Under the pieces are notes generated by a model. It saw only the letters and a list, made by a program, of their open reading frames with translations. It was not told the DNA's origin and did no database searches. Of a stretch of DNA of 64,000 nucleotides, positions 1 to 11,691 are shown one piece after another. Both the position numbers and the translations under genes were made by a program. Source of the stretch: Paludisphaera mucosa (GTDB lineage: Bacteria; Planctomycetota; Planctomycetia; Isosphaerales; Isosphaeraceae); the NCBI RefSeq assembly GCF_029589435.1, contig NZ_JARRAG010000002.1, forward strand, positions 2,356,001 to 2,420,000, written 5' to 3'. How positions within the stretch are numbered: the stretch's first letter is position 1; the number at the start of each line of letters is the position of its first letter.

Positions 1-784
1 CCAGGGTCCTCAGCAGCTTGACCTGGGTGCCGAGCGGGATGTCGCCGACCTCGTCGAGGAAGAGCGTGCCGCCGTTGGCGTGCTCGAACCACCCCTTGCG
101 CTCGCGGTCGGCCCCGGTGAACGAGCCCTTCACGTGGCCGAACAGCTCGCTCTCGAGGATGTTGTCGCTGAGCGCCGCGCAGTTGAGGGCGACGAACGGC
201 TTGTAGCGGCGGGGGCTGTTGTTGTGCAGCGCCTTGGCCACCAGCTCCTTGCCCGTGCCGCTCTCGCCGGTGATGAGGACCGAGGCCGAGGTGGGCGCGA
301 TCTGGCGGAGGCGGGCGACGACCGTGTGCATGGCCGCCGAGCTGCCGACGACCCCCTCGAAGCCGAACTTCTCGTTGAGCTGGCGCTGCAGCTCGATGTT
401 GGAGCGGGCGAGCCGCTGCGACTGCGACGCCTTGTCGACGACCGTGCGCAGCTCGCCGATGTCGAGGGGCTTGGTCAGGTAGGTCGTGGCGCCGGCCTGC
501 ATGGCCGTGACGGCGGTCTTGATCGTGCCGTGGCCGGTGAGGATGACGACCTCGGCGTCGGGCAGCTCGCGCTTGGCCTTGGCGAGGATCTCCAGGCCGC
601 CGACGCCGTCCATGATCAGGTCGCTGATAATGATGTCGAAGCTCTGCTCCTCGATCAGCCGCAGCCCCTCGCGGCCGCTGGTGGCCACGACGCACTCGTA
701 GCCGACGCGCGCCAGGCTCTCGGCCACGGCCTCGGCGTGGGGCTCGTCGTCGTCGACCACCAGGACGCGGATCTGCTGGTCCAT
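1..784 (-). CDS. Sigma-54-dependent response regulator, NtrC family (partial, C-terminus outside window)
   Basis: A bacterial enhancer-binding protein that activates sigma-54 promoters after phosphorylation. 261 residues are visible, starting at ATG (782-784 read on the minus strand). The receiver domain covers about residues 5-120, with acidic residues D11-D13, phosphoacceptor D55 and conserved K105. The AAA+ domain starts near 145, with Walker A GESGTGK (173-179), sigma-54 contact loop GSFTGA (220-225, a variant of GAFTGA) and Walker B LFLDE (241-245). The C-terminal part of the AAA+ domain and the Fis-type HTH lie beyond the left edge. The cognate-looking histidine kinase lies 32 bp upstream on the same strand, so the two probably form one operon. 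The receiver and AAA+ motifs make the family call secure; the target regulon is unknown. Confidence 0.95.
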   Translation of the reverse strand, partial: MDQQIRVLVVDDDEPHAEAVAESLARVGYECVVATSGREGLRLIEEQSFDIIISDLIMDGVGGLEILAKAKRELPDAEVVILTGHGTIKTAVTAMQAGATTYLTKPLDIGELRTVVDKASQSQRLARSNIELQRQLNEKFGFEGVVGSSAAMHTVVARLRQIAPTSASVLITGESGTGKELVAKALHNNSPRRYKPFVALNCAALSDNILESELFGHVKGSFTGADRERKGWFEHANGGTLFLDEVGDIPLGTQVKLLRTL

Positions 785-816
785 CGTTCCTACTCGACTC
801 TCCGAGGGGGGCGGGG

Positions 817-1671
817 CTAGGAGGCCGCGGGCTGGGAACGATCGGCCCGCCGCGACGTGGGCGTGGGCGCCGGCAGGCGGATCGAGAATCGGGAGCCCTT
901 CTCGGGCACGCTCTGGACCTCGATCGAGCCGCCGTGGGCCTCGACGATGTTCCGCGTGGTGGGGAGGCCGAGGCCGGTCCCCCCCTTGCGCGTGGAGTAG
1001 AAGGGGTCGAAGATCCTGGACCGGACGTCCTCGGCCATGCCGCAGCCGGTGTCGATCACGTCGAGCACCACGAAAGGCCCGTCGCGACGGGTGGTCAGGA
1101 TCAGCTCGCCCCCCTCGGGCATGGCGTGCTCGGCGTTGAGCATCAGGTTGAGCACGGCCTGCTTGAACGCGTCGGCGTCGATCGCCACCCCGGGCAGGTC
1201 GGGGGCGAAGTGGGTCCGGACGACCACGCCCCGGGTCGACGCCTGGGGCTCGTAGAAGTCGCACATCTCCTCGACGACCGCGTTGAAGTCGGTCGGGGCC
1301 GGCTTCAGGTCCTGGAGCCGGGCGAACCGCAGGAAATTCTCCAGGATGTCCTGCAGCCGCTTGGTCTCGTGCTTGAGACGGCCGATGCGGGCCCCCGCGC
1401 GGCGCTCCCGCGGAGTCTCGGCGTCCTGGAAGTCCTCGGCGAGCAGGTCGAGGTTGAGCGAGAGCGTCGACAGCGGGTTGCGGATCTCGTGGGCCAGGCC
1501 GCCGGCCAGTTGCGCGATCTGGGCGTTCTGCTCGCGGAGGCGGCGGGCGAGGTCGAGGTCGGCCGGTGTCGGGTCGAGGTCGGGAGGAAGGTCCGCGGCG
1601 GGGAGGGGCCGAGCGGCCGCCTCGGCGGCGTGCGACGGGCCGAGGGCTGTTCCGGCGAGTGGTTGGGCCAT
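817..1671 (-). CDS. Sensor histidine kinase, NtrB-like, cytoplasmic
   Basis: Autophosphorylates on histidine and passes phosphate to a response regulator, most likely the adjacent NtrC-type protein. 284 residues. A short N-terminal region rich in Ala and Pro is followed by a HisKA domain with [14 protein letters not shown] (phospho-acceptor H61). The HATPase_c domain has an N box ([11 protein letters not shown]), a G1 box ([11 protein letters not shown]), an F box ([11 protein letters not shown]) and a G2 box ([17 protein letters not shown]). No transmembrane segment and no obvious PAS domain is present, so the input is probably cytoplasmic or comes through a partner protein. The kinase precedes the regulator in transcription order. 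Confidence 0.93.
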   Translation of the reverse strand: MAQPLAGTALGPSHAAEAAARPLPAADLPPDLDPTPADLDLARRLREQNAQIAQLAGGLAHEIRNPLSTLSLNLDLLAEDFQDAETPRERRAGARIGRLKHETKRLQDILENFLRFARLQDLKPAPTDFNAVVEEMCDFYEPQASTRGVVVRTHFAPDLPGVAIDADAFKQAVLNLMLNAEHAMPEGGELILTTRRDGPFVVLDVIDTGCGMAEDVRSRIFDPFYSTRKGGTGLGLPTTRNIVEAHGGSIEVQSVPEKGSRFSIRLPAPTPTSRRADRSQPAAS

Positions 1672-1790
1672 GGTCTCGATGCGTCGGTTCCGGGGCGAAG
1701 GGACGATCCAGGGCCGCGCGGGGAGCTTCCTGGAGACGCCCCGGCGGCGAGGCCCGGGCGTCTCCAGGAATTCGTAGCGTTGCAGCGGGC

Positions 1791-4124
<2,334 letters not shown>

Positions 4125-4260
4125 GCATGTTACCTGGATGAGACACGAAGTTGTGGGGCGTGGCGATGGTCGCGGAACACGCCGCGAGGCCGGGAAGTTC
4201 GAGTGTCCGCCGCCACCGGGCCCACGCTCGCGGGCGTGGAACGCCGACGGCGCGCGACCT

Positions 4261-4296
4261 AAAGTGAAAAAGGCCGAGCCCCGCGGAGGGTCGGCC
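4261..4296 (-). terminator. Terminator-like hairpin with T tract between rpsO and pnp
   Basis: Read on the minus strand this is GGCCGA, a GC-rich middle, TCGGCC and then TTTTTCACTTT. The 6-bp outer arms (4272-4277 with 4291-4296) close a further CC/GG-rich inner stem, and the T run (A run on the plus strand, 4261-4271) follows immediately. It sits inside the 327-bp gap between rpsO (ends 4452) and pnp (starts 4124). That is the place of the known rpsO terminator and the pnp leader in Escherichia coli. Partial termination would let rpsO be expressed more than pnp. The function here is inferred from shape and position. Confidence 0.6.
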
Positions 4297-4451
4297 GTCT
4301 CGCTCGGGCTGGCATTCGGCCGATCGCGACGGGCCGACGCGGGCTTGCAGCCGCGAAGGGATCGTCGCACGCCGGTCGTCGATGACGACGATCCGGCGAA
4401 GCTTGGACGGAACCGGTCGTCCCGGAGGGCGGCGCGGCGCTCCCCTTCGCC

Positions 4452-4721
4452 TTACTTGCGGATGCCCAGGCGGCTGATCACCTCGAGATACTTCTTCCGG
4501 TCGTGGAGCCGCAGATACTTGAGCAGGCCTGACCGCTTGGACACCATCATCAGCAGCCCGCGGCGACTGGCGTGGTCCTTGCTATGCGTCTTGAAATGAT
4601 CGGTCAGATCGTTGATCCGGGCCGTCAGGAGGGCGATTTGCACCTCCGGCGAGCCCGTGTCGTGATCGGCCCGGCTAAAAGACCCGATCAGTTCCTGCTT
4701 CTTCTCCTTCGTGATCGCCAT
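4452..4721 (-). CDS. rpsO: 30S ribosomal protein S15
   Basis: Primary binder of the central domain of 16S rRNA. 89 residues starting at MAITKEKKQ (ATG at 4719-4721), exactly the usual S15 length; an ATG four codons upstream is less likely. Conserved S15 features are [35 protein letters not shown] broken over the middle of the protein, then RSGLLKYLR and the C-terminal [14 protein letters not shown]. It is the first gene of the rpsO-pnp pair. Confidence 0.98.
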   Translation of the reverse strand: MAITKEKKQELIGSFSRADHDTGSPEVQIALLTARINDLTDHFKTHSKDHASRRGLLMMVSKRSGLLKYLRLHDRKKYLEVISRLGIRK

Positions 4722-4883
4722 CGCTCGCCCCAAAGCTCCGGCCTTCGCGTTGAAAGCCGATCTTGTGAAACCCTCTACACTTCAAGTGAACCACAATAGG
4801 CGAACCCGGGTCGGAATACAATCCCTTCCCCGACGTTTCCCGGGGTGGTTCGATCCGCGCGTTCGCCTCGGACCGTGCCATCG

Positions 4884-7433
4884 TCAGCGTCGATTCTCGT
4901 GCATGGCTTCGAGGCCCGCCCCCCAGGTGAACGTATGCCAGGCGCGTCCCCAGCGCGACTGGACCGAGACGCCGGTCGGCCCCAGCCTCGGGATCGAGGC
5001 GACGACCACCAGGATCGCCGCGGCCAGCCAGACGGCCTTGAGCCGACCCGCCCCCGCCATCACGACGTGGTCGGGCGTCGCCGTCGCGGAGCCGGGACGC
5101 AGCATGCATCCGAGCGCCAGCAGGCAGCCTACGGCGGTTGCGGCCAGGCCCGCCGCGAACCCCGCGGGGGCGTACCGGAAGACGATTCGATGGCTCCCGG
5201 GCTTCACGAAGACGGCCCGGAACGCCACGTAGGCCGGGACGATCGCGGCGGGCTCGCCGTCGACGGTCGCCGACCAGCCGGGGTCGAACGTGTCGGCCAG
5301 GACGAGATACGCCGGGGTCTCGGCCGACACCGAGACGACGACCTCCTCGGGCAGGTCGGTCTCGATCTTCGCCGTCCCCGCGACCCGGGCGTCGGCGTCG
5401 AGCGGACGTGCGGGGTCTTCCACGACGAGCCGCTCCTGGACTTCGGGGCCCAGGCGCGTGAGGGTCTCGACCGCCTCCTCTCGCCCCTCGGCGTAGGCCG
5501 GCCGGCCGGCGAGCCGGGCGCGGGGGAGCGCGTTGGGATTGACGTGCAGGAAGGCGTCGCCGACCGGCTCGTTGGGGACGAACGTCGAGCGGAGGGTCCG
5601 GCCCGTGACGACGTGGCTGACGCTGTCGAGGTCGAATCGGCCGGCCCGGTACTGGGCGTGGTCGAAGTAGTCGAGGATCCGCCGCGGGATCATCGGCGTC
5701 TCGCCTTTCGACGAGGCCAGGCCCCAGGCGGCCGGCAGGCTCCAGTCGAGGGCGTCGCGCGCCCGGAAGAAGTCGATCGGCTCCGAGGCGTATCCCGGCT
5801 CGCCCGCGCTCCGGTCGCCCTTGCCGAAAACCCGGATGAACGTCGGGTCGGCCTTGAGGCGTTGCACGCTCTCGGGCGGCGACGTCCAGTACGACGGCGG
5901 CACGGTCACCGGGTCGACCTCGTGGGCCCCCAGCAGGTCCATAAAGACCAGGACCGGCAGCGCCGCGGCGAGTCGGGCGCGGCGGACCGGGTTCTGCGCC
6001 GCCGCGGCCGCCCGCGCGAGCATCAGGCCGGCGACGAGCAGGACGCCGGTGCGGATCGCCCCCACGCCCAGCTCGCGGCCCAGCCAGCGGTAGCGGTCGA
6101 TGTGGTACGGGGTCGTCCATCGCCGGGGATCGGTCCACACGGGCGAGTAGACGTAGGCGAGGATCGGCAGCGACGCAATCATCACCACGGCCACGAAGAC
6201 CATCGCCGCGCGGAGGCTCACCAGTCCCGGCCGCTGAAGTCGCTCGACGCCCACGGCCGCGAGCGCGGCGACGCCCAGGGAGACCCAGAGGTGCAGCCGA
6301 ACCGGCTCGCGCGAGCTGCCGGCGATGGGGATCCGATTCGCGTAGTCGAACAGGAAGGTGAACCGGCCGAGCATCAGCAACGCGCCGGTGATCGTCAGCA
6401 ACACGAAACCGGTCGTCCACCGATCGCGTCCTCCCGGACCCGCAGCGCCCACGACCGCCAGCGCGAGGCCGAGCAGGCCCAGGTACGCGTTCATCTCGTG
6501 GTAGGGGTAGAAGCCGTCCATCCAGTCGGTGTCGCGGGCGCGGGTGCCGTAGGCCTCGCGGAGGGCCAGCGTCGGCAGCAGCTCGGGACTCCACGAGCCG
6601 TAGGTCAGCTCGTCGTACGACAGGCCGCCGGCGCGGGGCGAGCGGTCGAGCAGCTCCTTCGACGGGATCCACTGCACGGCCGAGATCAGGACGCCCAGTG
6701 CGACGAGGCCGAACGTCCGCGTCAGCACGGTCCGGGCCTCGGCACGGGTCGACGACGTGCAGGCCCGGAAGAGGCCGTAGAGGCCGACGATCCCCGAGCA
6801 GAGGATGACGTCCTGGAGGTGTCCTGCGAAGACCTGGCAGGCGAGGGCGAACCCGCCCAGAGCGACGCCCCGCCACCGTCCCGATCCCCACGACCATTCC
6901 AGCGCCCAGACCACGAACGGCACACTCGCCAGCGCGTTGATCATGCTGGTGTGGACGAGGTGCGCCCAGGTGAACCCCCCCGCGCCGAAGAGGGCCGCTC
7001 CGGTCAGCGCCGCGGCCGGCCCGACGTGCCTGCGCAGCCAGCCGTACGTCCCCGCGCCGGCGAGCCAGATGGAGAAGACCGTGTCGAAATTGAAGGCCTT
7101 CCAGGTCTCCATCCAGGGATAAAAAAGGTACTTGAGCGGGTGGAGATAGCCCGCCTGGCTCTCGCTGAACAGGGGCATCCCGCAGTATAGCCAGGGGCAC
7201 CAGCGCGAAAACCGGCCCGCCTTCAGCTCCTCGGCGAAGAAGTGCCGGTACGGGTAGTTGATCTCGCTGACGTCGAAGTAGAAGAACGCGCCCCGGAGGA
7301 ACACGGCCTCGCGGAAGACCCAGCAGAGTCCTGCCGTCCAGACGGCCAGCGCGACGAGGTCGCGCGTCCCCCAGGTCGGGGGCTCGAACCAGCTCGAATC
7401 GGCCTCGACGAGCGTCCCTTCGGGTTGCGACAC
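4884..7433 (-). CDS. YfhO-like polytopic membrane protein
   Basis: 849 residues with an acceptable GTG start at 7431-7433, preceded by a GAGG-type ribosome binding site. The N-terminal half has about twelve hydrophobic segments with the loop pattern of the YfhO/GT-C superfamily. Early in the protein is FYFDVSEINYPYRHFFAEEL, followed by GMPLFSESQAGYLHPLKYLFYP. Members are thought to transfer sugars from lipid carriers, or to support such transfer, at the outer face of the membrane. The C-terminal third is a soluble beta-rich domain containing DTFDPGWSATVDGEPAAIV, the typical end of YfhO proteins, then two last membrane helices. It lies 31 bp downstream of another polytopic protein and may be co-transcribed. 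The substrate is unknown. Confidence 0.8.
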   Translation of the reverse strand: MSQPEGTLVEADSSWFEPPTWGTRDLVALAVWTAGLCWVFREAVFLRGAFFYFDVSEINYPYRHFFAEELKAGRFSRWCPWLYCGMPLFSESQAGYLHPLKYLFYPWMETWKAFNFDTVFSIWLAGAGTYGWLRRHVGPAAALTGAALFGAGGFTWAHLVHTSMINALASVPFVVWALEWSWGSGRWRGVALGGFALACQVFAGHLQDVILCSGIVGLYGLFRACTSSTRAEARTVLTRTFGLVALGVLISAVQWIPSKELLDRSPRAGGLSYDELTYGSWSPELLPTLALREAYGTRARDTDWMDGFYPYHEMNAYLGLLGLALAVVGAAGPGGRDRWTTGFVLLTITGALLMLGRFTFLFDYANRIPIAGSSREPVRLHLWVSLGVAALAAVGVERLQRPGLVSLRAAMVFVAVVMIASLPILAYVYSPVWTDPRRWTTPYHIDRYRWLGRELGVGAIRTGVLLVAGLMLARAAAAAQNPVRRARLAAALPVLVFMDLLGAHEVDPVTVPPSYWTSPPESVQRLKADPTFIRVFGKGDRSAGEPGYASEPIDFFRARDALDWSLPAAWGLASSKGETPMIPRRILDYFDHAQYRAGRFDLDSVSHVVTGRTLRSTFVPNEPVGDAFLHVNPNALPRARLAGRPAYAEGREEAVETLTRLGPEVQERLVVEDPARPLDADARVAGTAKIETDLPEEVVVSVSAETPAYLVLADTFDPGWSATVDGEPAAIVPAYVAFRAVFVKPGSHRIVFRYAPAGFAAGLAATAVGCLLALGCMLRPGSATATPDHVVMAGAGRLKAVWLAAAILVVVASIPRLGPTGVSVQSRWGRAWHTFTWGAGLEAMHENRR

Positions 7434-7464
7434 GAAACGTCCTCGATGCGGATTCGAGAGGGGC

Positions 7465-9063
7465 TCAACGGGGGCGGATCGGCCACGTCGCGATCGTCGT
7501 CCCCCGCTCGCGGAGGAGCACCCGGCCGCCTTCGCCGAGCGCCTGCTGCAGGAGCCGCTGGTCCTCGGGGGTCGATCGGACGACCAGGGTCGTCGGCCGA
7601 CCGCCGGGAAGGTCGCGCGACCATTCGGGGAATCGGTTCGGGTAGATCGGGTGCGGCACGCCGCGAAGCGGCCGACGGCTCAGGAACGCCAGGCGGTAGG
7701 CGTCCCAGTAACCCGCCGTGAAGTCGGCGACCGCGGGATGCTCGTCCAGCCAGCGGTGCGCCGGGTCGTCGACCGTCCGCCGCACGACCGTCCCTCGCTC
7801 GTCGATCCACCCCAGACGACGATACCACGCCGAGGCGTCGAGCGTGAACGCGAGCCCGAAGGCGATCGCGATTCCCAGAGCCGCCGCGAGCCCTCCCGTC
7901 GACTTCCTCGCCAGCGAGTCGAGAGCGAGCCCGAACCCCAGCGCCCAGGGGATCAGCAGCAGGACCAGGTACCGATAGTTGTCGGCGTTGAAGATGTTCC
8001 GGTTCACTACGAACGCGGTCAAGATCGCCGCCGAGGTCGTCAGCAGCCCCAACGCGACCGTCCTCCCCGCGATCGTCCCGGCCCGCACGACCTTCGCGGC
8101 CAGGGTCGCGAACGCCACCAGGAAGAGCACGAGGCCCAGGAAGGTCGTCACGACGTCGACCGCGTCAATCTGCCTGCGACCCCCCGCACGCCGGACCGGC
8201 GCCCCGCCGCCGAGGAAGGCCGGGTCGGGGTCGGCTTCGAGGCCCGGCAGGCGATGTCCGGCCACGAGCCGCGGCAGGCAGTCGAGGCCCAGGATCCGGG
8301 TATGCTCTTTCAGCAAGGCGGGGTCGAGGCTCCATGCGAACTGCTCGTTGTAGGCGTCGTGGGGCTCGATCCACCGGCCGATCGGCCGGGGGGCGGAGCC
8401 GATCGCCAGGCCGGCGGAGAGCAAGAGCCCGCAGACGAGGGCCGAACGCCACGTCCCGGAACCACGGCAGGCCACGGCGGCGAACAGGCCGGCGACGATC
8501 AAGCCGACGAGCGTCATCAGGAACATCGAGTCGTGCCACAGCCCCAGCCCGCACCAGAGGCCCAGCAGGAAGGCCCTGCCCCGCCCTCCTCGGGCGACGA
8601 ACCAGGCCAGCAGCGCCCAGGCCCCCGCGCTCCAGGCCGCGGCGAGCATGTGGCCGCCGGTGATCCGGCCGGTGAGCCAGATCGTCCCCGTCGACGCGAA
8701 GGCCAGCGGTACGAGGCTGCAGCCCGCGACCCCCGGCCCATGGACGGCCCAGGCCGTCGCGAAGACGCCCGCGATCAGCAAGGCGTAGGCGAACGTCCCG
8801 CCCGCGACGAGCGTCGACGGGGACGCCCCCCAGACCTTCGCAGGGACGTAACTCAGGAGCACGGCCCCGGTCCCCATGTAGGGCGTTCCGGGATAATGCC
8901 ATCGCCAATGGCCGTCGACCGCGTCGCGGAGCGTCAGCCCGTCGACCGCCAGGTCGCTGTCCAGGTGCACCGGCGCATTCGCGACCAGCGGGAGCCGCAC
9001 GACCACGCTCCACCCGAGCGCGACGAGGAGGGCCAGCAGCGCGAGCACTTCCGGTCGTTTCAC
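7465..9063 (-). CDS. Polytopic membrane protein, GT-C glycosyltransferase-like
   Basis: 532 residues beginning with a GTG that overlaps the TGA of the upstream Uma2 gene (GTGA), which suggests translational coupling. The N-terminal helix is followed by VHLDSDLAVDGLTLRD. Acidic residues in the first large outer loop are typical of GT-C enzymes using polyprenyl-phosphate sugars. About ten membrane segments follow, then a soluble C-terminal part of about 130 residues. Its neighbour downstream is the YfhO-like protein, so both may act in one envelope glycan pathway. No family was recognised with certainty; a general membrane protein of unknown role remains possible. Confidence 0.6.
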   Translation of the reverse strand: MKRPEVLALLALLVALGWSVVVRLPLVANAPVHLDSDLAVDGLTLRDAVDGHWRWHYPGTPYMGTGAVLLSYVPAKVWGASPSTLVAGGTFAYALLIAGVFATAWAVHGPGVAGCSLVPLAFASTGTIWLTGRITGGHMLAAAWSAGAWALLAWFVARGGRGRAFLLGLWCGLGLWHDSMFLMTLVGLIVAGLFAAVACRGSGTWRSALVCGLLLSAGLAIGSAPRPIGRWIEPHDAYNEQFAWSLDPALLKEHTRILGLDCLPRLVAGHRLPGLEADPDPAFLGGGAPVRRAGGRRQIDAVDVVTTFLGLVLFLVAFATLAAKVVRAGTIAGRTVALGLLTTSAAILTAFVVNRNIFNADNYRYLVLLLIPWALGFGLALDSLARKSTGGLAAALGIAIAFGLAFTLDASAWYRRLGWIDERGTVVRRTVDDPAHRWLDEHPAVADFTAGYWDAYRLAFLSRRPLRGVPHPIYPNRFPEWSRDLPGGRPTTLVVRSTPEDQRLLQQALGEGGRVLLRERGTTIATWPIRPR

Positions 9064-9623
9064 GCGAAGACGTCCGACACCAGGCAGCGGAACCCGCGAA
9101 GCTCGGGGAAGTTCTCAAGGACGTCGCCGTCGTTCAGCACGACCGGCGGCGACTCGGCGTCGCGATAGATCGCGATCGACCGCTTCTTGGGGTAGACGAT
9201 CCAGACGACGAGCGTGCCCGCGTTCAGGTATTCAGCAACCTTTTCGAGGATCTCGCCTCGCCGATTGCTCGGCGAGACGACTTCGACGGCCAGGTCGGGG
9301 GCGATGGGCGGGATGGTGACGAACGTCGTTGGCTTGGGCCACCGGGCATTGCTGAAGAAGACGAAGTCGGCGCCACGGACGGTGTCGGGGCTTCGCTGGG
9401 TTTGCACCGCGGAGTCGTTCGTCGCGGCGTGTCCATATCCCGTCCGGCGCTGATACTCCCAGAAGAGCCCGGACAGGTTATAGCAGATCGATCCGTGTCC
9501 GTAGCCAGGCGGCGGGGTCACGAGAACCACCTCTCCCCGCACGAGTTCGTGGGGGCCTTCCCCCAGGTCGGCCCGCATGAACTCCTCGGCGGTCATCAGG
9601 CGTGCGGCGGGTGCGGTCGCCAT
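9060..9623 (-). CDS. Uma2 family protein (PD-(D/E)XK nuclease fold)
   Basis: 187 residues starting at ATG with GGAGG a few bases upstream. Uma2 hallmarks are the N-terminal MTAEEFMRAD, ELVRGEVVLVTPP, HGSICYNLSGLF, the region around GADFVFFSNAR, then PDLAVEVVSPSNRRGEILEKVAEYLNAG and VVWIVYPKKRSIAIYR. D and E-x-V of the PDLAVEV stretch match the predicted PD-(D/E)XK active site. The family is hugely expanded in planctomycetes and cyanobacteria and its biological role is not settled. It sits between a radical SAM gene (15 bp) and a membrane protein (overlap), so it is probably part of a co-transcribed block. Confidence 0.9.
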   Translation of the reverse strand: MATAPAARLMTAEEFMRADLGEGPHELVRGEVVLVTPPPGYGHGSICYNLSGLFWEYQRRTGYGHAATNDSAVQTQRSPDTVRGADFVFFSNARWPKPTTFVTIPPIAPDLAVEVVSPSNRRGEILEKVAEYLNAGTLVVWIVYPKKRSIAIYRDAESPPVVLNDGDVLENFPELRGFRCLVSDVFA

Positions 9624-9638
9624 CGTTCCCTCCGGTCC

Positions 9639-11432
9639 TCAGACGGCCCCGGCCATGGCTTCGAGCTGGACGACGGAGCGGTTCTGCTCCTTCGCCAGGT
9701 AGTCGCGGCCGTACTTGATGTGGATGTGGTCCCAGGGCAGGACCTCGTCGACGGGCCGCTCGCGCTGGCTGTAGGCGGCGACGTCGATCCCCAGGTCCTC
9801 GAAGGTCCGCCACCAGAGCGAGGCGTTGAAGTACTCGCTCCAGGCGTCGAGCCGGGCCCCGCGGCGCCAGGCCTCCTCCATGGCGGCGGCGACGCGGCGG
9901 TCGCCGCGGGTGAGGATGCCTTCGAGCATGCTGCGCTCAATGTCGTGGGCCTTGACCGTGACCGAGCGGAGCCGGACCTGCGACTTGAGGTACTTGTGGG
10001 CCCAGTGGAAGTACTCGCGGTCCTTCATCCCGTTCCACTGGTACGGCGTGTGGGGCTTGGGGACGAAGTTCGAGACGCTCGCGGTGACGTCGGCGAAGCG
10101 GCCGGTGACGTCCTTGCCGATCCGGGCGATGGTCTCGGCCATCTCGATGATCCCGTCCAGGTCGGCGGGCCGCTCGCCGGGGAGGCCGCACATGAAGTAG
10201 AGCTTGACCCGCCGCCACCCTCGGCGGAACGCCTCGGCGCAGCCGTCGTAGAGGTCGCGGTTGTCGATCGGCTTGCGGATCTGGGCCCGCATGTCGTCGC
10301 GGGCCACCTCGGGGGCCAGGGTCAGGCCGCTGCGGCGGCCTTCCTGCAGGAGTGCGGGGATCTTCTTCAGGGTCTCGGTGATCCGAAGGCTGGGGAGCGA
10401 GATCTTGACCCCCAGCGGCGTGAAGACCTCGCTCATCCGTGTAACGAGGTTCTCGAAGTCCGGGTAGTCGCTGGACGAGAGCGACAGCAGGCTGATCTCG
10501 TCGTAGCCGGTGTTGCGGTACGACTCCAGCGCCGCGGCGACGATCGTCTCGACGGTCCGGTAGCGCAGGGGCCGCTTGATGACGGTGCTCTGGCAGAACC
10601 GGCACTGCCAGGGGCAGCCGCGCATGATCTCGATGGCGATCCGGTCGTGGGCGGTCTCGACGAACGGGACGACCGGCCTCGTCGGCAGGGGCGTCCCTTC
10701 CAGGTCCTGGATGACGCAAGGGCGGATGCCGGCGGGGACGTCGTCGCGGGTCGGCCGGATCTCCAAAATCGTGCCGTCCTCGGCGTAGATCGGCTGGTAG
10801 AACCGCGGCACGTAGGCCCAGTTCACCGACCCGGCGATCTTCGCCAGCTTCTCCTCGCGAGACAGACCGGAATCCCTCATCGCCCGCCACTGCTCGCAGA
10901 CGACGGGCAGGCTGGGCTCGCCGTCGCCCATGACGAACAGGTCGACGTAGGGGGCGAGCAGCTCCGGGTTCTGGCCGCCCGGGCCGCCTGCGATGACCAG
11001 GGGGTCGTCGGCGTCGCGGTCCTCGGCGTGGAGCGGGATCCGGCCCATGTCGAGGATCGTCAGGACGTTCGTGTACGAGATCTCGTACTGGAGCGAGAAG
11101 CCGACGACGTCGAACTGGTCGAGCGGGGTGAACGTCTCCAGGCCGTAGAGCGGCAGGCCCTCGGCCCGCATCGCGGCCTCGAAGTCGGGCAACGGGGCGA
11201 AGACCCGCTCGCAGGCCCAGCCCCGGTCGTTCATCAGGCTGTAAAGGACCTGCAGCCCGTGGTGGCTCATGCCCAGCGAGTACGTGTCGGGGAAGGCGAG
11301 GCAGACCGTCCCGACGACCGTCGCATGGTCCTTGGCGACGCTGTTCAGCTCACCGCCGACGTACTGGGCCGGCGTCCGGACCCGCGTGAGGACCCGGGCG
11401 ACGACGGCGTCCTTGAGTTCCTGATTCAGCAT
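9639..11432 (-). CDS. B12-binding-type radical SAM protein, TIGR03960-like
   Basis: 597 residues. An N-terminal cobalamin-binding-like region contains LAFPDTYSLGMSHHGLQ and GGPGGQNPELLAPYVDLFVMGDGE. The radical SAM core carries the cluster motif CPWQCRFCQ (CxxxCxxC) within RGCPWQCRFCQSTVIKRPLR. Later SAM-core features are LTLAPEVARDDMRAQI, LYFMCGLPGE and FVPKPHTPYQW. The length and motif order match the widespread TIGR03960 family, whose reaction is not known. In many genomes it adjoins a DUF2344/TIGR03936 gene; none is visible here. Confidence 0.88.
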   Translation of the reverse strand: MLNQELKDAVVARVLTRVRTPAQYVGGELNSVAKDHATVVGTVCLAFPDTYSLGMSHHGLQVLYSLMNDRGWACERVFAPLPDFEAAMRAEGLPLYGLETFTPLDQFDVVGFSLQYEISYTNVLTILDMGRIPLHAEDRDADDPLVIAGGPGGQNPELLAPYVDLFVMGDGEPSLPVVCEQWRAMRDSGLSREEKLAKIAGSVNWAYVPRFYQPIYAEDGTILEIRPTRDDVPAGIRPCVIQDLEGTPLPTRPVVPFVETAHDRIAIEIMRGCPWQCRFCQSTVIKRPLRYRTVETIVAAALESYRNTGYDEISLLSLSSSDYPDFENLVTRMSEVFTPLGVKISLPSLRITETLKKIPALLQEGRRSGLTLAPEVARDDMRAQIRKPIDNRDLYDGCAEAFRRGWRRVKLYFMCGLPGERPADLDGIIEMAETIARIGKDVTGRFADVTASVSNFVPKPHTPYQWNGMKDREYFHWAHKYLKSQVRLRSVTVKAHDIERSMLEGILTRGDRRVAAAMEEAWRRGARLDAWSEYFNASLWWRTFEDLGIDVAAYSQRERPVDEVLPWDHIHIKYGRDYLAKEQNRSVVQLEAMAGAV

Positions 11433-11642
11433 CGGCGCGGGCTCCCGCGAGAGGTTCGTCGAATGGCCGGAACCGCTTGGTCGCGCGACGAGGGCGTGGG
11501 ATTCGGGTCGTTCGCGAGCCAGGTCGAAGGCCGGCGTCCCCGGCCTCGGGCCGGCGACGGGTCATGGTCATGAATCTTAACCGCGACCCCGCCCGCTGAA
11601 CAGCCGGCGCGAGGCGTTCGCCCGCCGTCTCGGCCGAACGAC

Positions 11643-11648
11643 TATAAT
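11643..11648 (+). promoter_or_regulatory. Probable -10 box (TATAAT) upstream of pdxA
   Basis: A perfect TATAAT lies 44 bases before the chosen pdxA start, in very GC-rich surroundings. No good -35 hexamer is seen at 17 bases. A possible ATG start at 11647 lies inside this box, which argues for the downstream ATG at 11692, since a transcript from here would begin near 11655. Confidence 0.45.
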
Positions 11649-11691
11649 GAAGAGGACGTCCCCCCCTCCGGAGGTTTCGAGAAACGCCGTC

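Noticed and set aside
4675-7200. 841-residue minus-strand open frame overlapping the YfhO-like gene
   Set aside because: Arg/Pro-rich shadow in another frame; the YfhO-like frame has membrane helices and family motifs.
9402-11573. 723-residue plus-strand open frame
   Set aside because: Antisense to the radical SAM gene, with no motifs.
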